From assembly GCF_014841105.1 (NCBI RefSeq), contig NZ_JACYWE010000001.1:383464-445219 (forward strand): a stretch of 61,756 nt of DNA, given 5' to 3'. This DNA is from Lolliginicoccus lacisalsi. GTDB taxonomy: Bacteria > Actinomycetota > Actinomycetes > Mycobacteriales > Mycobacteriaceae. This document shows, one piece after another, positions 46,670-57,430 of this stretch; the first letter of the stretch is position 1; every line of letters begins with the position of its first letter. Position numbers and translations under genes: made by a program. The notes under the pieces were generated by a model, which was not told where the DNA came from, did not search any database, and was given only the letters and a program-made list of their open reading frames with translations.

Positions 46670-47653
46670 CTACGCGTCCTCGAGCAGCTCCGGGGTCACG
46701 GCGGACTCGGTATCGGGCATCCCCATCTCGCGGGCACGCCGGTCGGCCATCGACAGCAGGCGCCGGATGCGCCCTGCCACCGCGTCCTTCGTCAAGGCCG
46801 GATCAGCGAGCTGGCCGAGCTCCTCGAGGGAGGACTGCCGGTGCTGGATGCGCAGGCGTCCGGCCGCGGCGAGATGCTCGGGGGCCTCTTCGCCGAGGAT
46901 CTCCAGCGCGCGCTCGACCTTGGCCGCGGCCGCGACCGCGGCCCGCGCGGACCGGCGCAGGTTCGCGTCATCGAAGTTCGCCAAGCGGTTCGCGGTAGCG
47001 CGGACCTCCCGGCGGATTCGCCGCTCCTCCCACACCAGCCGGACATCCTGCGCGCCCATCCGGGTCAGCAGCGCGCCTATGGCGTCGCCGTCCCGGACGA
47101 CCACTCGGTCCGCGCCCCGCACCTCGCGCGCCTTGGCGGTGATGCCCATGCGCCGCGCCGCTCCGACGAGCGCCATGGCGGCCTCGGGCCCGGGGCACCC
47201 TATCTCGAGCGCGGCCGAGCGCCCTGGCTCGGTGAGGGAGCCATGCGCGAGGAACGCGCCCCGCCAGGCCGCCTCGGCGTCGGCGATGCCGCCACCCACC
47301 ACGTGCGCGGGCAGGCCACGCACGGGGCGGCCACGCAGGTCGAGCAGGCCGGTCTGCCGCGCGAGCGCCTCGCCGTCCTTCGCGACACGCACCACGTAGC
47401 GAGTGTTCTTGCGAATTCCGGTTGCGCCGATGACATGGATCTCGGACGGGTAGCCATAGAGCTCATGGATGTCGCGCCGCAGGCGCCGGGCCACCGAACC
47501 GGTATCGACGTCCGCCTCGACGACCACGCGCCCTGCCACGATATGCAGCCCGCCGGAGAACCGCAGCAGCGAGGACACCTCCGCCTTGCGGGCGCTCACC
47601 TGGGTGATGGACAGCCGGCTCAGCTCATCCTTGACCTCCGCAGTCATTGCCAC
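46670..47653 (-). CDS. whiA: DNA-binding protein WhiA
   Basis: 327 residues from a GTG at 47653 with GGAAGGA about 9 nt upstream (an ATG two codons later is possible). N-terminal LAGLIDADG-homing-endonuclease-like domain and C-terminal HTH ([24 protein letters not shown]). Regulates cell division genes. Last of the yvcK-rapZ-whiA group, as elsewhere in Gram-positives. Confidence 0.96.
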   Translation of the reverse strand: MAMTAEVKDELSRLSITQVSARKAEVSSLLRFSGGLHIVAGRVVVEADVDTGSVARRLRRDIHELYGYPSEIHVIGATGIRKNTRYVVRVAKDGEALARQTGLLDLRGRPVRGLPAHVVGGGIADAEAAWRGAFLAHGSLTEPGRSAALEIGCPGPEAAMALVGAARRMGITAKAREVRGADRVVVRDGDAIGALLTRMGAQDVRLVWEERRIRREVRATANRLANFDDANLRRSARAAVAAAAKVERALEILGEEAPEHLAAAGRLRIQHRQSSLEELGQLADPALTKDAVAGRIRRLLSMADRRAREMGMPDTESAVTPELLEDA

Positions 47654-47737
47654 GGTGTCGTTTCCTTCCGATCGTTCCTCGGGTCACTTCCTGGGCGCGA
47701 TCGCACGAGCCATCCCGCTGGGCGTCGAGCGCTGGCG

Positions 47738-48679
47738 TCATTCGGCGAGAACATCACCGAGAACCGCGCCGAGCTTGCCGACGTCATGCTTGCTGGTCCC
47801 ATGCACGGATACATCGGCGTATCGCACCTCGGCACCTAGTTGGGCGGCCGCCCGGGCGAGATGAGCGCGCTCGCTGCCCGGGGGCACGGTGCCGCTATCC
47901 ACGATGATCTGGTCGACGCGAAAACTAGGTGCGTGTTGCGAGAGTACGTGAAGATGCCGCTCAGCGGAGAATCCAGCGGTCTCCCCGGCCTGCGGGCCGA
48001 GGTTCAGCACGAGCGCCCGCCGGGCCCGGGTACGGATGAGCGACTCCCGCTGCTCCGGCACCAGCACGTGCGGGATGACGCTGCTGAACCACGAACCCGG
48101 GCCCAGCACAACAAGATCCGCGTTGTCGATCGCCTCGACGGCCTCCGTGCACGCCACCGGGCTACCGGGGAGCAGCCGCACCCGCCGCACCCTGCCGGGA
48201 GTCGTCGCGACCGCGACCTGCCCGCGGATCACGCGACTGATCCGGGGATCCTCCTCGAGACCGACGACATCAGCCTCTATCTGCAGCGGGATGGTCGCCA
48301 TGGGGAGCACGCGCCCGTCGAGCTGAAGGATCCGGCCAAGCTCGTCGAGCGCGGCGATGATGTCGTTCTTGACCTCCGCCAGGCCGGCCAGGATGAGGTT
48401 GCCCACCGCGTGCCCGGCGAGCGCGCCGGTGCCCCGGAACCGATGCTGGACGACATCGCGCCACAGACGGGCGTGCTCGTCGTCCCCGGCGAGGGCAGCG
48501 AGCGCCATGCGCAGGTCCCCCGGCGGGACGAGGTTGAGCTCGGACCGCAGGCGGCCCGAGGATCCGCCATCGTCGGCGACAGTGACGACGGCGGTGATGT
48601 CCTTGGTGAGGGTGCGGGCAGCAGTGAGGGTGGCGTACAGACCGTGCCCGCCGCCGAGCGCGACGACGGCCGGGGTCAT
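47738..48679 (-). CDS. yvcK: Gluconeogenesis factor YvcK/CuvA family protein
   Basis: 313 residues. GGGHGLYATL (about 9-18) and DDGGSSGRLR (about 36-45) are the CofD/YvcK nucleotide-binding signatures. It supports growth on gluconeogenic carbon and cell-shape maintenance, and binds UDP-sugars in other species. ATGA overlap with rapZ. Confidence 0.94.
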   Translation of the reverse strand: MTPAVVALGGGHGLYATLTAARTLTKDITAVVTVADDGGSSGRLRSELNLVPPGDLRMALAALAGDDEHARLWRDVVQHRFRGTGALAGHAVGNLILAGLAEVKNDIIAALDELGRILQLDGRVLPMATIPLQIEADVVGLEEDPRISRVIRGQVAVATTPGRVRRVRLLPGSPVACTEAVEAIDNADLVVLGPGSWFSSVIPHVLVPEQRESLIRTRARRALVLNLGPQAGETAGFSAERHLHVLSQHAPSFRVDQIIVDSGTVPPGSERAHLARAAAQLGAEVRYADVSVHGTSKHDVGKLGAVLGDVLAE

Positions 48680-49560
48680 TCCTTCCCCAGATCCCGGTGG
48701 CGGGTGCGCACCGTCAGCTCGGTGTCCTCGGCGAGCATCGCGGCGAGCGCCTCGGTCATGGCGACGCTGCGATGCTTGCCGCCCGTGCAGCCCACGCCGA
48801 TCGTCATGTAGCGCTTGCCCTCGACGCGATAGCCCCGCAGCACGGGCTCGAGCAGCTCGCGGAACGTGCCGAGGAACTGCTTGGCCCCGTCCTGGGCCAG
48901 CACGTAGTCCCGGACGCCCTCGTCCTGCCCGGTGTAGCTGCGCAGCTCCGGGATCCAGTGCGGGTTCGGCAGGAACCGCACATCGACGACCATGTCCACG
49001 TCGAGCGGCAGGCCGTACTTGAACCCGAACGACAGCACCGCGACGCGGATGCTGGCGCTATCGGGATCCTCGAACGCGGGCTCGAGCCGCGCGCGGAGAT
49101 CGTGGACCGACAAGCTCGAGGTGTCGATGACGATATCGGCCATGCCGCGCACCGGCGCGACGAGCTTGCGCTCCGCGCCGATCCCCTCGAGCAGCGTCCC
49201 ATCTCCTTGCAGGGGATGGCTGCGGCGCACCTGCTCGAAGCGCCGCACGAGCGCCGCATCGGAAGCCTCGAGGAACACGATCCGGGGGCGGATGCCCCGC
49301 TCCGCGAGCTCGCGGGCCACCGTCTCGAGGCCGCCGGCGAAGGCCCGGCTGCGCACATCGAGGACCACCGCCAGGCGCCGGATGGGGTTCTCGGCGGTAC
49401 GCCCCAGGTCGACGATCTGCGGCACGAGCGCGGCCGGGACATTGTCGACGACATACCAATCAAGATCCTCGAGCACCTTCGCCGAGGTGCCCCGCCCCGC
49501 CCCGGAGAGCCCCGTCACCAGGGCGACGTCGATGTCGGGTGGACTGCTGTGCTCGCTCAC
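48676..49560 (-). CDS. rapZ: RNase adapter protein RapZ
   Basis: 294 residues from a GTG at 49560. P-loop GLSGAGRGT (17-25), in which the usual Ser of GRS is Gly-Thr; the C-terminal domain has SFGFKYGLPLDVD and GCTGGKHRSV. In actinobacteria it is usually an accessory nucleotide-binding protein. Overlaps yvcK by ATGA; starts 68 bp after uvrC. Confidence 0.94.
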   Translation of the reverse strand: MSEHSSPPDIDVALVTGLSGAGRGTSAKVLEDLDWYVVDNVPAALVPQIVDLGRTAENPIRRLAVVLDVRSRAFAGGLETVARELAERGIRPRIVFLEASDAALVRRFEQVRRSHPLQGDGTLLEGIGAERKLVAPVRGMADIVIDTSSLSVHDLRARLEPAFEDPDSASIRVAVLSFGFKYGLPLDVDMVVDVRFLPNPHWIPELRSYTGQDEGVRDYVLAQDGAKQFLGTFRELLEPVLRGYRVEGKRYMTIGVGCTGGKHRSVAMTEALAAMLAEDTELTVRTRHRDLGKE

Positions 49561-49628
49561 GCCATGCCGTCCTTATCGTTGTTCGCTGTCGTGCACTGCT
49601 GCTGCCACATCGCTTGCTATGGCCGAGG

Positions 49629-51653
49629 TTATTCGACCGGCGCGGCCCGTGGGGAGTCCTGCGCGGGATTCTCCGCGTTGAGGGCCTCGTGGACCGCGCG
49701 GGCGATCGTCCCCCCGATGCCTGGGACCCCGGTGATCTCCTCGACGCTCGCGGCCCGCAGCCGCGCCACCGAGCCGAAGCGGGTGACGAGCGCGGTCTTG
49801 CGGGCGTTGCCGAGCCCGGGGATCGCATCGAGCGCGGAGGCGGTCATGCGGCGGGAGCGCTTGGACCGGTGGAAGGCGATGGCGAAGCGGTGCGCCTCGT
49901 CGCGCACGCGCTGCAGCAGGAACAGCGCATCGCTGCCCCGCGAGAGGATCGCCGGGTACGGGTCGTCCGGGAGCCACACCTCCTCGAGGCGCTTGGCCAG
50001 CCCGATGACCGCCACGTCGGTCACGCCCAGCTCGTCGAGGACCGTCGCGGCAGCGTTGACCTGCGGCGCGCCGCCATCAACGATGTAGAGGTTGGGTGGA
50101 TAGGCGAACCGGCGCGGGCGTCCCGTCGCGGGATCGATGCCCGGAACCGCTCCCCCGTTGCCGCCGTCGTCGCCGTTCTCGCTGGTTTGCGCCGCGTCGC
50201 TCGGGGATTGGTCGGCGGCGTGGCGGGCGAACCGGCGGCGCGTCACCTCCGCGATGCTCGCCACATCATCGGAGCGCCCGTCCCCCGCGGCCTCCTTGAT
50301 CGCGAAGTGGCGGGAATCGGACTTGCGGGGGATGCCGTCCTCGAACACCACCAGCGAGCCCACCACATCGGTGCCCTGGACGTGGCTGATGTCGACGCAC
50401 TCGATGCGCAGCGGCGCGGAATCAAGATCGAGAACTTCTTGCAGCTCCTGCAGGGCCGCCGACCGGGCGGTGAGGTCGCCCGCGCGCTTGAGCTTGTGCT
50501 GCGCGAGGGATTCCGCGGCATTGCGCTGCACGGTTTCGGCGAGCGCGCGCTTGTCGCCGCGCTGGGGCACCCGCACGGTCACGCCGGATCCGCGCTGCTC
50601 GGCGAGCCAGTGCTCCATGCTCTCGGGGTCGGGCGGCATCGACGGCACGAGCACTAGCTTGGGTATCGCGCCCGCCGTCGCGGCCTGCGGGTCCGGGGCT
50701 GCCTGCGCCAGCGCCCGCTGCTCACCGTAGAACTGCGTGAGGAACTCCTCGACGATCTCCGGCTCGCTGGCGTCCTCGACGCGCTCATTGACCCAGCCGC
50801 GCTGGCCGCGCACCCTGCCGTCGCGCACGTGGAACACCTGCACCGCTATCTCGAGGTCATCATGGGCGAACGCGATGACATCGGCATCAGTGCCGTCGCC
50901 GAGCACTACCGCCTGCTTCTCCAGGGCACGGCGCAGCGCTCCGACATCGTCGCGCAGCCGCGCGGCCTTCTCGAAGTCCAGCTCCTCCGCCGCGGCGCGC
51001 ATCTCCTGCTCGAGCTGGCGGACCAGCCGATCGGTGCGCCCGGCGAGGAAGTCGCAGAAGGCCTCAACGATGCGGCGATGCTCGTCAGCGGAGACCGCGC
51101 CGGTGCAGGGAGCGGAGCACTTGTCGATGTAGCCGAGCAGGCATGGGCGACCGAGCTGCTGGTGGCGGCGCAGCACACCGGTCGAGCAGGTGCGGGCCGG
51201 GAAGACCCGCAGCAGCAGGTCGAGCGTCTCGCGGATCGCCCAGGCGTGCGAGTAGGGCCCGAAGTAGCGGACGCCCTTGCGCCGGGGTCCCCGGTAGACG
51301 AACAAGCGAGGCAGTTCCTCGTTCAGCGTGACCGCGAGCACCGGGTAGGACTTGTCATCCCGGTAGCGCACGTTGAACGGCGGATCGAACTCCTTGATCC
51401 AGTTGTACTCGAGCTGCAGCGCCTCGACCTCGGTACCGACGACGGTCCATTCGACGCCGGTGGCCGTGGTGACCATGTTGCGGGTGCGTGGCTGCAATCC
51501 CGTGATGTCCGCGAAGTAGGAGTTGAGCCGATTGCGCAGGTTCTTCGCCTTGCCCACATAGAGAACGCGGCCCGTGCCATCGCGGAACCGGTACACCCCG
51601 GGATCGGTCGGGATCGTGCCGGGAGCGGGACGGTATGTCGAGGGATCAGCCAC
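49629..51653 (-). CDS. uvrC: Excinuclease ABC subunit C
   Basis: 674 residues from a GTG at 51653. N-terminal GIY-YIG nuclease ([25 protein letters not shown]), Cys-rich [18 protein letters not shown] domain, RNase H-like C-terminal nuclease ([18 protein letters not shown]) and a terminal HhH pair. A Gly/Asp/Ser-rich low-complexity insertion precedes the YIVDGG block. Makes both incisions in nucleotide excision repair. No clear Shine-Dalgarno; 10 nt downstream of the PH-domain gene. Confidence 0.96.
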   Translation of the reverse strand: MADPSTYRPAPGTIPTDPGVYRFRDGTGRVLYVGKAKNLRNRLNSYFADITGLQPRTRNMVTTATGVEWTVVGTEVEALQLEYNWIKEFDPPFNVRYRDDKSYPVLAVTLNEELPRLFVYRGPRRKGVRYFGPYSHAWAIRETLDLLLRVFPARTCSTGVLRRHQQLGRPCLLGYIDKCSAPCTGAVSADEHRRIVEAFCDFLAGRTDRLVRQLEQEMRAAAEELDFEKAARLRDDVGALRRALEKQAVVLGDGTDADVIAFAHDDLEIAVQVFHVRDGRVRGQRGWVNERVEDASEPEIVEEFLTQFYGEQRALAQAAPDPQAATAGAIPKLVLVPSMPPDPESMEHWLAEQRGSGVTVRVPQRGDKRALAETVQRNAAESLAQHKLKRAGDLTARSAALQELQEVLDLDSAPLRIECVDISHVQGTDVVGSLVVFEDGIPRKSDSRHFAIKEAAGDGRSDDVASIAEVTRRRFARHAADQSPSDAAQTSENGDDGGNGGAVPGIDPATGRPRRFAYPPNLYIVDGGAPQVNAAATVLDELGVTDVAVIGLAKRLEEVWLPDDPYPAILSRGSDALFLLQRVRDEAHRFAIAFHRSKRSRRMTASALDAIPGLGNARKTALVTRFGSVARLRAASVEEITGVPGIGGTIARAVHEALNAENPAQDSPRAAPVE

Positions 51654-51663
51654 AGCAACCAGG

Positions 51664-52148
51664 CTAGCGATCAGCTCCGACAGCGGGATCGTCGTGGGCC
51701 GCGCGGAAGCGTGCCTCGAGCCGGTAGTACTCCTCCAGCGCGCGGATCGCGCGCTCGCCGTCGGTGGCCTGCACGGCGACAAGGGGGATGTACTCGTCGT
51801 CGGGAAGCTCGAGGCGGGCCCATCCACCACCAGGCCGCAGGCGCACGCTGCGCACCTCGCCCCACGGGATGACGCGCTCCGAGAAGAAGTTGCGCACCCC
51901 TACGCCGTCGCTCCCGACGCGCAGCCGGGGCCGGGTGAGCAACAGGAACACCGACGACAGCGCCGCGCCGATCACGATCATCGCGACCTTGTCCTCGGGG
52001 CGGAAGCTGATCCCGGTATCGGACGTGCCGAGGAGCACCGTCAGCACGACGAAGATGCTGAACACCAGGATCGCCACCGCGATGCCCATCCAGGGCATCT
52101 TGAGCGGCCGGTGCACCAGGTCCCAGCCCGGCTCGTTGATCGCGGCCA

Positions 52149-52149
<1 letters not shown>
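51664..52149 (-). CDS. PH-domain membrane protein (Rv1417-like)
   Basis: 161 residues from the ATG at 52149, with GGAGGG 7 nt upstream and a TGATG overlap with ribH. Two membrane helices (about 20-40 and 56-72) precede a bacterial PH-like domain ([24 protein letters not shown]). Position between ribH and uvrC matches Rv1417. Function unknown. Confidence 0.85.
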
Positions 52150-53896
<1,747 letters not shown>

Positions 53897-53898
53897 AG

Positions 53899-54570
53899 CT
53901 ACTGCTCCTCGGCCCGGTTGCCCAGGGCACCGGGTTCGTCGGCCGCGACATCCCGCGGCCCTTCCTGGGCGAACGCCGTGAGGCGCTCGACATACTTGGC
54001 GATCACATCGACCTCTAGGTTCACGACGGTGCCGACCGGGCTGCGCCCGCGGATCGTCAGGTCCAGTGTGGTCGGTATGAGGGAAACTTCAAAATAGCTA
54101 CCGTGGACATCCATGCCCACCGCGGAGACCGTCAGCGACACCCCATCGACGGTGATCGAGCCCTTCTCCACGACGTAGCGGGCGATCCGGTCCGGCAGCG
54201 AGACGCGCACGACCTCCCACTTGTCCGCGCTGGTGCGGGTCAGCACCGTCCCCGTCGCATCGACATGGCCCTGCACGATGTGCCCACCGAGCCGCGCGCC
54301 CACCGCCATCGCGCGCTCGAGATTGACCGCGCTGCCCTCCTCGAGCTTGCCGAGGCTGGTCCGGTCGAGGGTCTCCCCCATCACATCCGCGGTGAAGGCA
54401 CCCTCGGGAAGCACATCGACCACGGTCAGGCAGACGCCGTTGACCGCGATGGAGTCCCCGTGCCGGGCATCCGAGGCGACCAGCGGCCCGCGAACGGTAA
54501 GCCGGGCAAAATCACCCATGGTGTCGATCGTGGCGATCTCGCCACGTTCCTCCACGATTCCTGTGAACAC
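53899..54570 (-). CDS. ribE: Riboflavin synthase alpha chain
   Basis: 223 residues from a GTG at 54570 with AGGAG 5 nt upstream; the start [10 protein letters not shown] is the family N-terminus. Two lumazine-binding repeats (NGVCLTV and DGVSLTV). Forms riboflavin from two lumazine molecules. Called ribC in mycobacteria. Confidence 0.95.
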   Translation of the reverse strand: MFTGIVEERGEIATIDTMGDFARLTVRGPLVASDARHGDSIAVNGVCLTVVDVLPEGAFTADVMGETLDRTSLGKLEEGSAVNLERAMAVGARLGGHIVQGHVDATGTVLTRTSADKWEVVRVSLPDRIARYVVEKGSITVDGVSLTVSAVGMDVHGSYFEVSLIPTTLDLTIRGRSPVGTVVNLEVDVIAKYVERLTAFAQEGPRDVAADEPGALGNRAEEQ

Positions 54571-54601
54571 TCGCGCTCCTGTCCGACGGTCAGCCTCCAC
54601 G

Positions 54602-55609
54602 TTATCGCGGCACGAGGCTGATGAGCACATCCTCCCCGAGCATCTCGACGCTCTCACAGTCAAACCTGTGCGCCTGATCGATATTCCCGACGCCAGCGCC
54701 AACGACCGCCGGGGTGCCGGCGCCGAGGATCATCGGCGCCACGTAAGCAGTGATCCGGTCGATGTATCCGGCCTGGAAGAACGCGCCCGCGAGATGCGGA
54801 CCGCCCTCGAGGACCACATCGGTGCGATCACCAAGCGCATCGAGGACCGCGCTGATCTCCCGCGAACGAACCAGGATCGTGGGGGCGGCATCATCGAGGA
54901 CCCGGGCCGCCGGGGGCAGCTCGCGGGTGCCCACCACCACGCGCGCGGGCTGATGATCAGCGAGGCTGCCATCGGGCAGGCGCGCGGTCAGCCAGGGGTC
55001 GTCGGCAAGGACCGTGCCGGTGCCCACGATGATGGCGTCGATGCGGGAGCGCTCGAGCCGGTCCCTCGCCCGCGATGCCGAGCCGGATATCCATTGGCTC
55101 GAGCCGTCCTCGGCAGCGCAGCGGCCATCGAGGGAGGCGGCGTACTTATAAGTGATGTGCGGGCGCCCGGTGCGCTGGCGGTGCAGCCAGGAGCGCAGCG
55201 GGCCGCGCGCCACCGCGCTGGGGTCATGCCAGGTAGTGACCACCACGCCCGCCCGCCGCAGCGTACGCGCGCCACCACTGGCCAATGCCATCGGATCGTC
55301 CACCGCGTAGTGGACCTGCGCGATGCCCGCCTCGATCACGGCCTTGCTGCACGGCGGCGTCCGCCCCTGGTGATCGCACGGCTCGAGGGTGACCACCAGC
55401 GTGCCACCGAAGGCACGCTCCCCCGCTTCCCGCAGCGCCATTACCTCGGCGTGCGGTCCACCCGGCGGCTGCGTGGCACCGACGCCCGCGATCGTTCCCG
55501 CGACGTCGAGCACGACCGCGCCCACTGGTGGGTTCGGACTAGTCCGGCCGCGGGCCTGCTCGGATGCCTCGACGGCTCGGCGCATCGCCTCGTGCAGGTT
55601 CACGCGCAT
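54602..55609 (-). CDS. ribD: Bifunctional diaminohydroxyphosphoribosylaminopyrimidine deaminase/reductase
   Basis: 335 residues. N-terminal zinc deaminase with PHAEVMAL and PCDHQGRTPPC; C-terminal reductase with KYAASLDGR and VLEGGPHLAGAF. Second and third steps of riboflavin synthesis. ribE follows after 31 nt. The lprG-P55 pair found between ribG and ribC in M. tuberculosis is absent here. No FMN riboswitch is visible upstream. Confidence 0.96.
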   Translation of the reverse strand: MRVNLHEAMRRAVEASEQARGRTSPNPPVGAVVLDVAGTIAGVGATQPPGGPHAEVMALREAGERAFGGTLVVTLEPCDHQGRTPPCSKAVIEAGIAQVHYAVDDPMALASGGARTLRRAGVVVTTWHDPSAVARGPLRSWLHRQRTGRPHITYKYAASLDGRCAAEDGSSQWISGSASRARDRLERSRIDAIIVGTGTVLADDPWLTARLPDGSLADHQPARVVVGTRELPPAARVLDDAAPTILVRSREISAVLDALGDRTDVVLEGGPHLAGAFFQAGYIDRITAYVAPMILGAGTPAVVGAGVGNIDQAHRFDCESVEMLGEDVLISLVPR

Positions 55610-55621
55610 TGCGGGCCCTGG

Positions 55622-56311
55622 CTAGCTGGCGTAGCGCGGATCCGCGGCGCGGGCACGCTCGCGCAACTGGTCCACTGCCGCCGCTGGATCGGCCGAGCCA
55701 TAGACCGCTGATCCGGCAACGTAGCAGTCCACCCCGGCCGCGGCGGCCTCATCGATCGTGTCCAGCGCGATTCCGCCGTCGATCTCGATCATCAGGTCGA
55801 GCTCGCCGGAATCAACGAGCCGACGGGCTGCGCGGACCTTGTCGAGCACCTCGGGCATGAAGCTCTGGCCACCGAAGCCCGGCTCCACGCTCATCACCAG
55901 CAGCACATCGAACTCCTTGAGGATGTCGATGTAGGGCTCGAGCGGAGTGCCCGGCTTGATGGACAGGCCCGCATTGGAGCCTGCCGCGCGCAGGGCTCGG
56001 GCGACCGAGACCGGATCATTGGTGGACTCGGCATGGAACGTCACGTTATAGGCACCCGCCTCGGCGTACGGCGGGGCCCACCGCTCCGGGTCCTCGATCA
56101 TCAGGTGGCAATCGAACGGCTTGCTCGACGCCTTCATCAGGCTCTTGACCACGGGGAGGCCGAAGGTGAGGTTGGGCACGAAGTGGGCGTCCATGACGTC
56201 GATGTGCAGCCAGTCGGCATTGTCGACGGCACGAGCGTCGTCGGCGAGATGCGCGAAATCTGCCGACAGGATCGAGGGGGCGATGATGGGGGCGGTGGGG
56301 TGAGCAGCCAT
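55622..56311 (-). CDS. rpe: Ribulose-phosphate 3-epimerase
   Basis: 229 residues. IAPSILSADF, HIDVMDAHFVPN (His/Asp metal ligands), VEPGFGGQSF and EIDGGI are all present. Interconverts ribulose- and xylulose-5-phosphate. Probably the first gene of the long minus-strand chain to whiA; the divergent gap to 56353 is only 41 bp. Confidence 0.96.
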   Translation of the reverse strand: MAAHPTAPIIAPSILSADFAHLADDARAVDNADWLHIDVMDAHFVPNLTFGLPVVKSLMKASSKPFDCHLMIEDPERWAPPYAEAGAYNVTFHAESTNDPVSVARALRAAGSNAGLSIKPGTPLEPYIDILKEFDVLLVMSVEPGFGGQSFMPEVLDKVRAARRLVDSGELDLMIEIDGGIALDTIDEAAAAGVDCYVAGSAVYGSADPAAAVDQLRERARAADPRYAS

Positions 56312-56352
56312 GATGCGAGTGTAAGAGGTGCGGGTGCTAAAGTCCGAACGCG

Positions 56353-56739
56353 ATGAACACGCCCCTTGCCCTCACCATCACCGCGCTCGCGCTCGCGGGC
56401 ATGGTGTGGACCTTCGTCAAGGTGATCGCGGACAGCCCGATCGACCCCGCTCGCCGCGCTGACAAGGCGCTGCTCGGCACGCTGGGCCTCGTCGAGCTGC
56501 TGACCATCGCGCAATCGATCCTCGGCGTGGTGCTGCTCATCGCGGGCGACCGCGACATCGACACATTGACATTCGTCCTCTATCTCGTCGGCGTGCCGCT
56601 GATCCTGCCGATCGCGATCTGGTGGGCGCTCGGCGACCGGACGCGCGCGGGCGCCGGGGTTCTGACCGTCGCGCTGCTGTCCGTGCCGATCATGGTGCTG
56701 CGCATGTACGCGGTGTGGGCCGCTGGGACGGCCTCGTGA
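56353..56739 (+). CDS. Small polytopic membrane protein
   Basis: 128 residues, four membrane segments (about 6-24, 42-64, 70-92, 100-124), short loops, with RRADKALLGTLGLVELL between the first two. Unknown function. Divergent from rpe and translationally coupled to the next gene by GTGA. It could form a two-protein membrane unit with that gene. Confidence 0.72.
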   Translation: MNTPLALTITALALAGMVWTFVKVIADSPIDPARRADKALLGTLGLVELLTIAQSILGVVLLIAGDRDIDTLTFVLYLVGVPLILPIAIWWALGDRTRAGAGVLTVALLSVPIMVLRMYAVWAAGTAS

Positions 56740-57170
56740 GCCCCGCCATGGCCGCGAGCTCCCGCGATGAGGACAAGCTGCGCGAGCGCACCCGAACCGG
56801 CGGGGGGCGCGTGCTCATCGCCGTCTATGCCGTGTTCAGCCTCGCCGCCGCGGCACGCTCGTTCGTGCAGATCGTGCAGCGCTTCGACATCGCGCCCATC
56901 GCTTTCAGCCTCTCCGCGGTGGCCGCCGTGTTCTACATCGTCGCCACCATCACCCTCGCGCGGGCGAGCACGGTATCGCGGCGCCTCGCGGCGTGGTCGT
57001 GCATCATCGAGTTCGCTGGGGTGATCGTCGTCGGCACGATCAGCCTGGCCGTCCCGGAGTGGTTCCCCGAGCCGACCGTGTGGTCGCACTATGGGTCTGG
57101 CTACCTGTTCATCCCGCTCGTGCTCCCGCTGATCGGGTTGTGGTGGCTGCGCCACACCGCGCACGAGTGA
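56736..57170 (+). CDS. Small polytopic membrane protein, partner of the preceding gene
   Basis: 144 residues from a GTG at 56736 overlapping the previous stop (an ATG at 56748 is possible). A charged N-terminus (SSRDEDKLRERTRTGGGR) precedes four membrane segments. Similar in layout to the preceding protein and to proteins in related genera, but no function is known. Its 3' end faces the amidase gene across element copy 3. Confidence 0.7.
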   Translation: MSPAMAASSRDEDKLRERTRTGGGRVLIAVYAVFSLAAAARSFVQIVQRFDIAPIAFSLSAVAAVFYIVATITLARASTVSRRLAAWSCIIEFAGVIVVGTISLAVPEWFPEPTVWSHYGSGYLFIPLVLPLIGLWWLRHTAHE

Positions 57171-57184
57171 CGTAGCGGGAGCGA

Positions 57185-57271
57185 CGGCGGGCTGGTGCCC
57201 GGCGGTGTGGCGGGGCGGCGGACGGGTGTGCGGCTTGGCGGGTGTGCGGCACCCGGCGGCTGTGCGGCGGG
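57185..57271. repeat. GGTGTGCGGC-type repeats left of element copy 3
   Basis: Degenerate units of GGTGTGCGG(C/T) and GGCGG form the left flank of copy 3, like the G-rich left flanks of copies 1 and 2. Confidence 0.6.
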
Positions 57272-57272
57272 C

Positions 57273-57340
57273 AAAAGCACCCGGTTCCGGTAGACGCGAT
57301 AGAAACTAGCCTGGTTTTTCGGCCTTTTCTATCGCGTTTG
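57273..57340 (+). repeat. 68-bp convergent-junction hairpin element, copy 3
   Basis: AAAAGCACCCGG, then arms 57291-57305 and 57326-57340 (TAGACGCGATAGAAA and TTTCTATCGCGTTTG) around a 20-nt loop with CTGGT. Twelve pairs are Watson-Crick plus an outer A-T, and two are G-T. Same spacing as copies 1 and 2. Between convergent membrane-protein and amidase genes. Confidence 0.9.
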
Positions 57341-57352
57341 ACCCCGCGCAAA

Positions 57353-57416
57353 CCAGCGCCGCCCGTGCCTTGCGCCCGCGGAGGCCAGCGCCGCCCGTGC
57401 CACGCGCCCGCGCGAC
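57353..57416. repeat. 32-bp tandem repeat, two copies plus a partial
   Basis: CCAGCGCCGCCCGTGCC-initiated units at 57353-57384 and 57385-57416, then a partial third just before the amidase stop. Right-hand flank of copy 3. No gene is seen in 57171-57430. Confidence 0.85.
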
Positions 57417-57430
57417 CCAGCGCGATAGGG

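Noticed and set aside
46581-46673. GTAGCCGC...GCGGCTAC inverted repeat around the whiA stop
   Set aside because: Only 8 bp with a 77-nt loop, and the right arm overlaps the coding end; likely chance in GC-rich DNA.
55610-56352. FMN riboswitch controlling the rib genes
   Set aside because: The characteristic AGGGGT...conserved RFN core is not seen near rpe or ribD; ribD is inside an operon.
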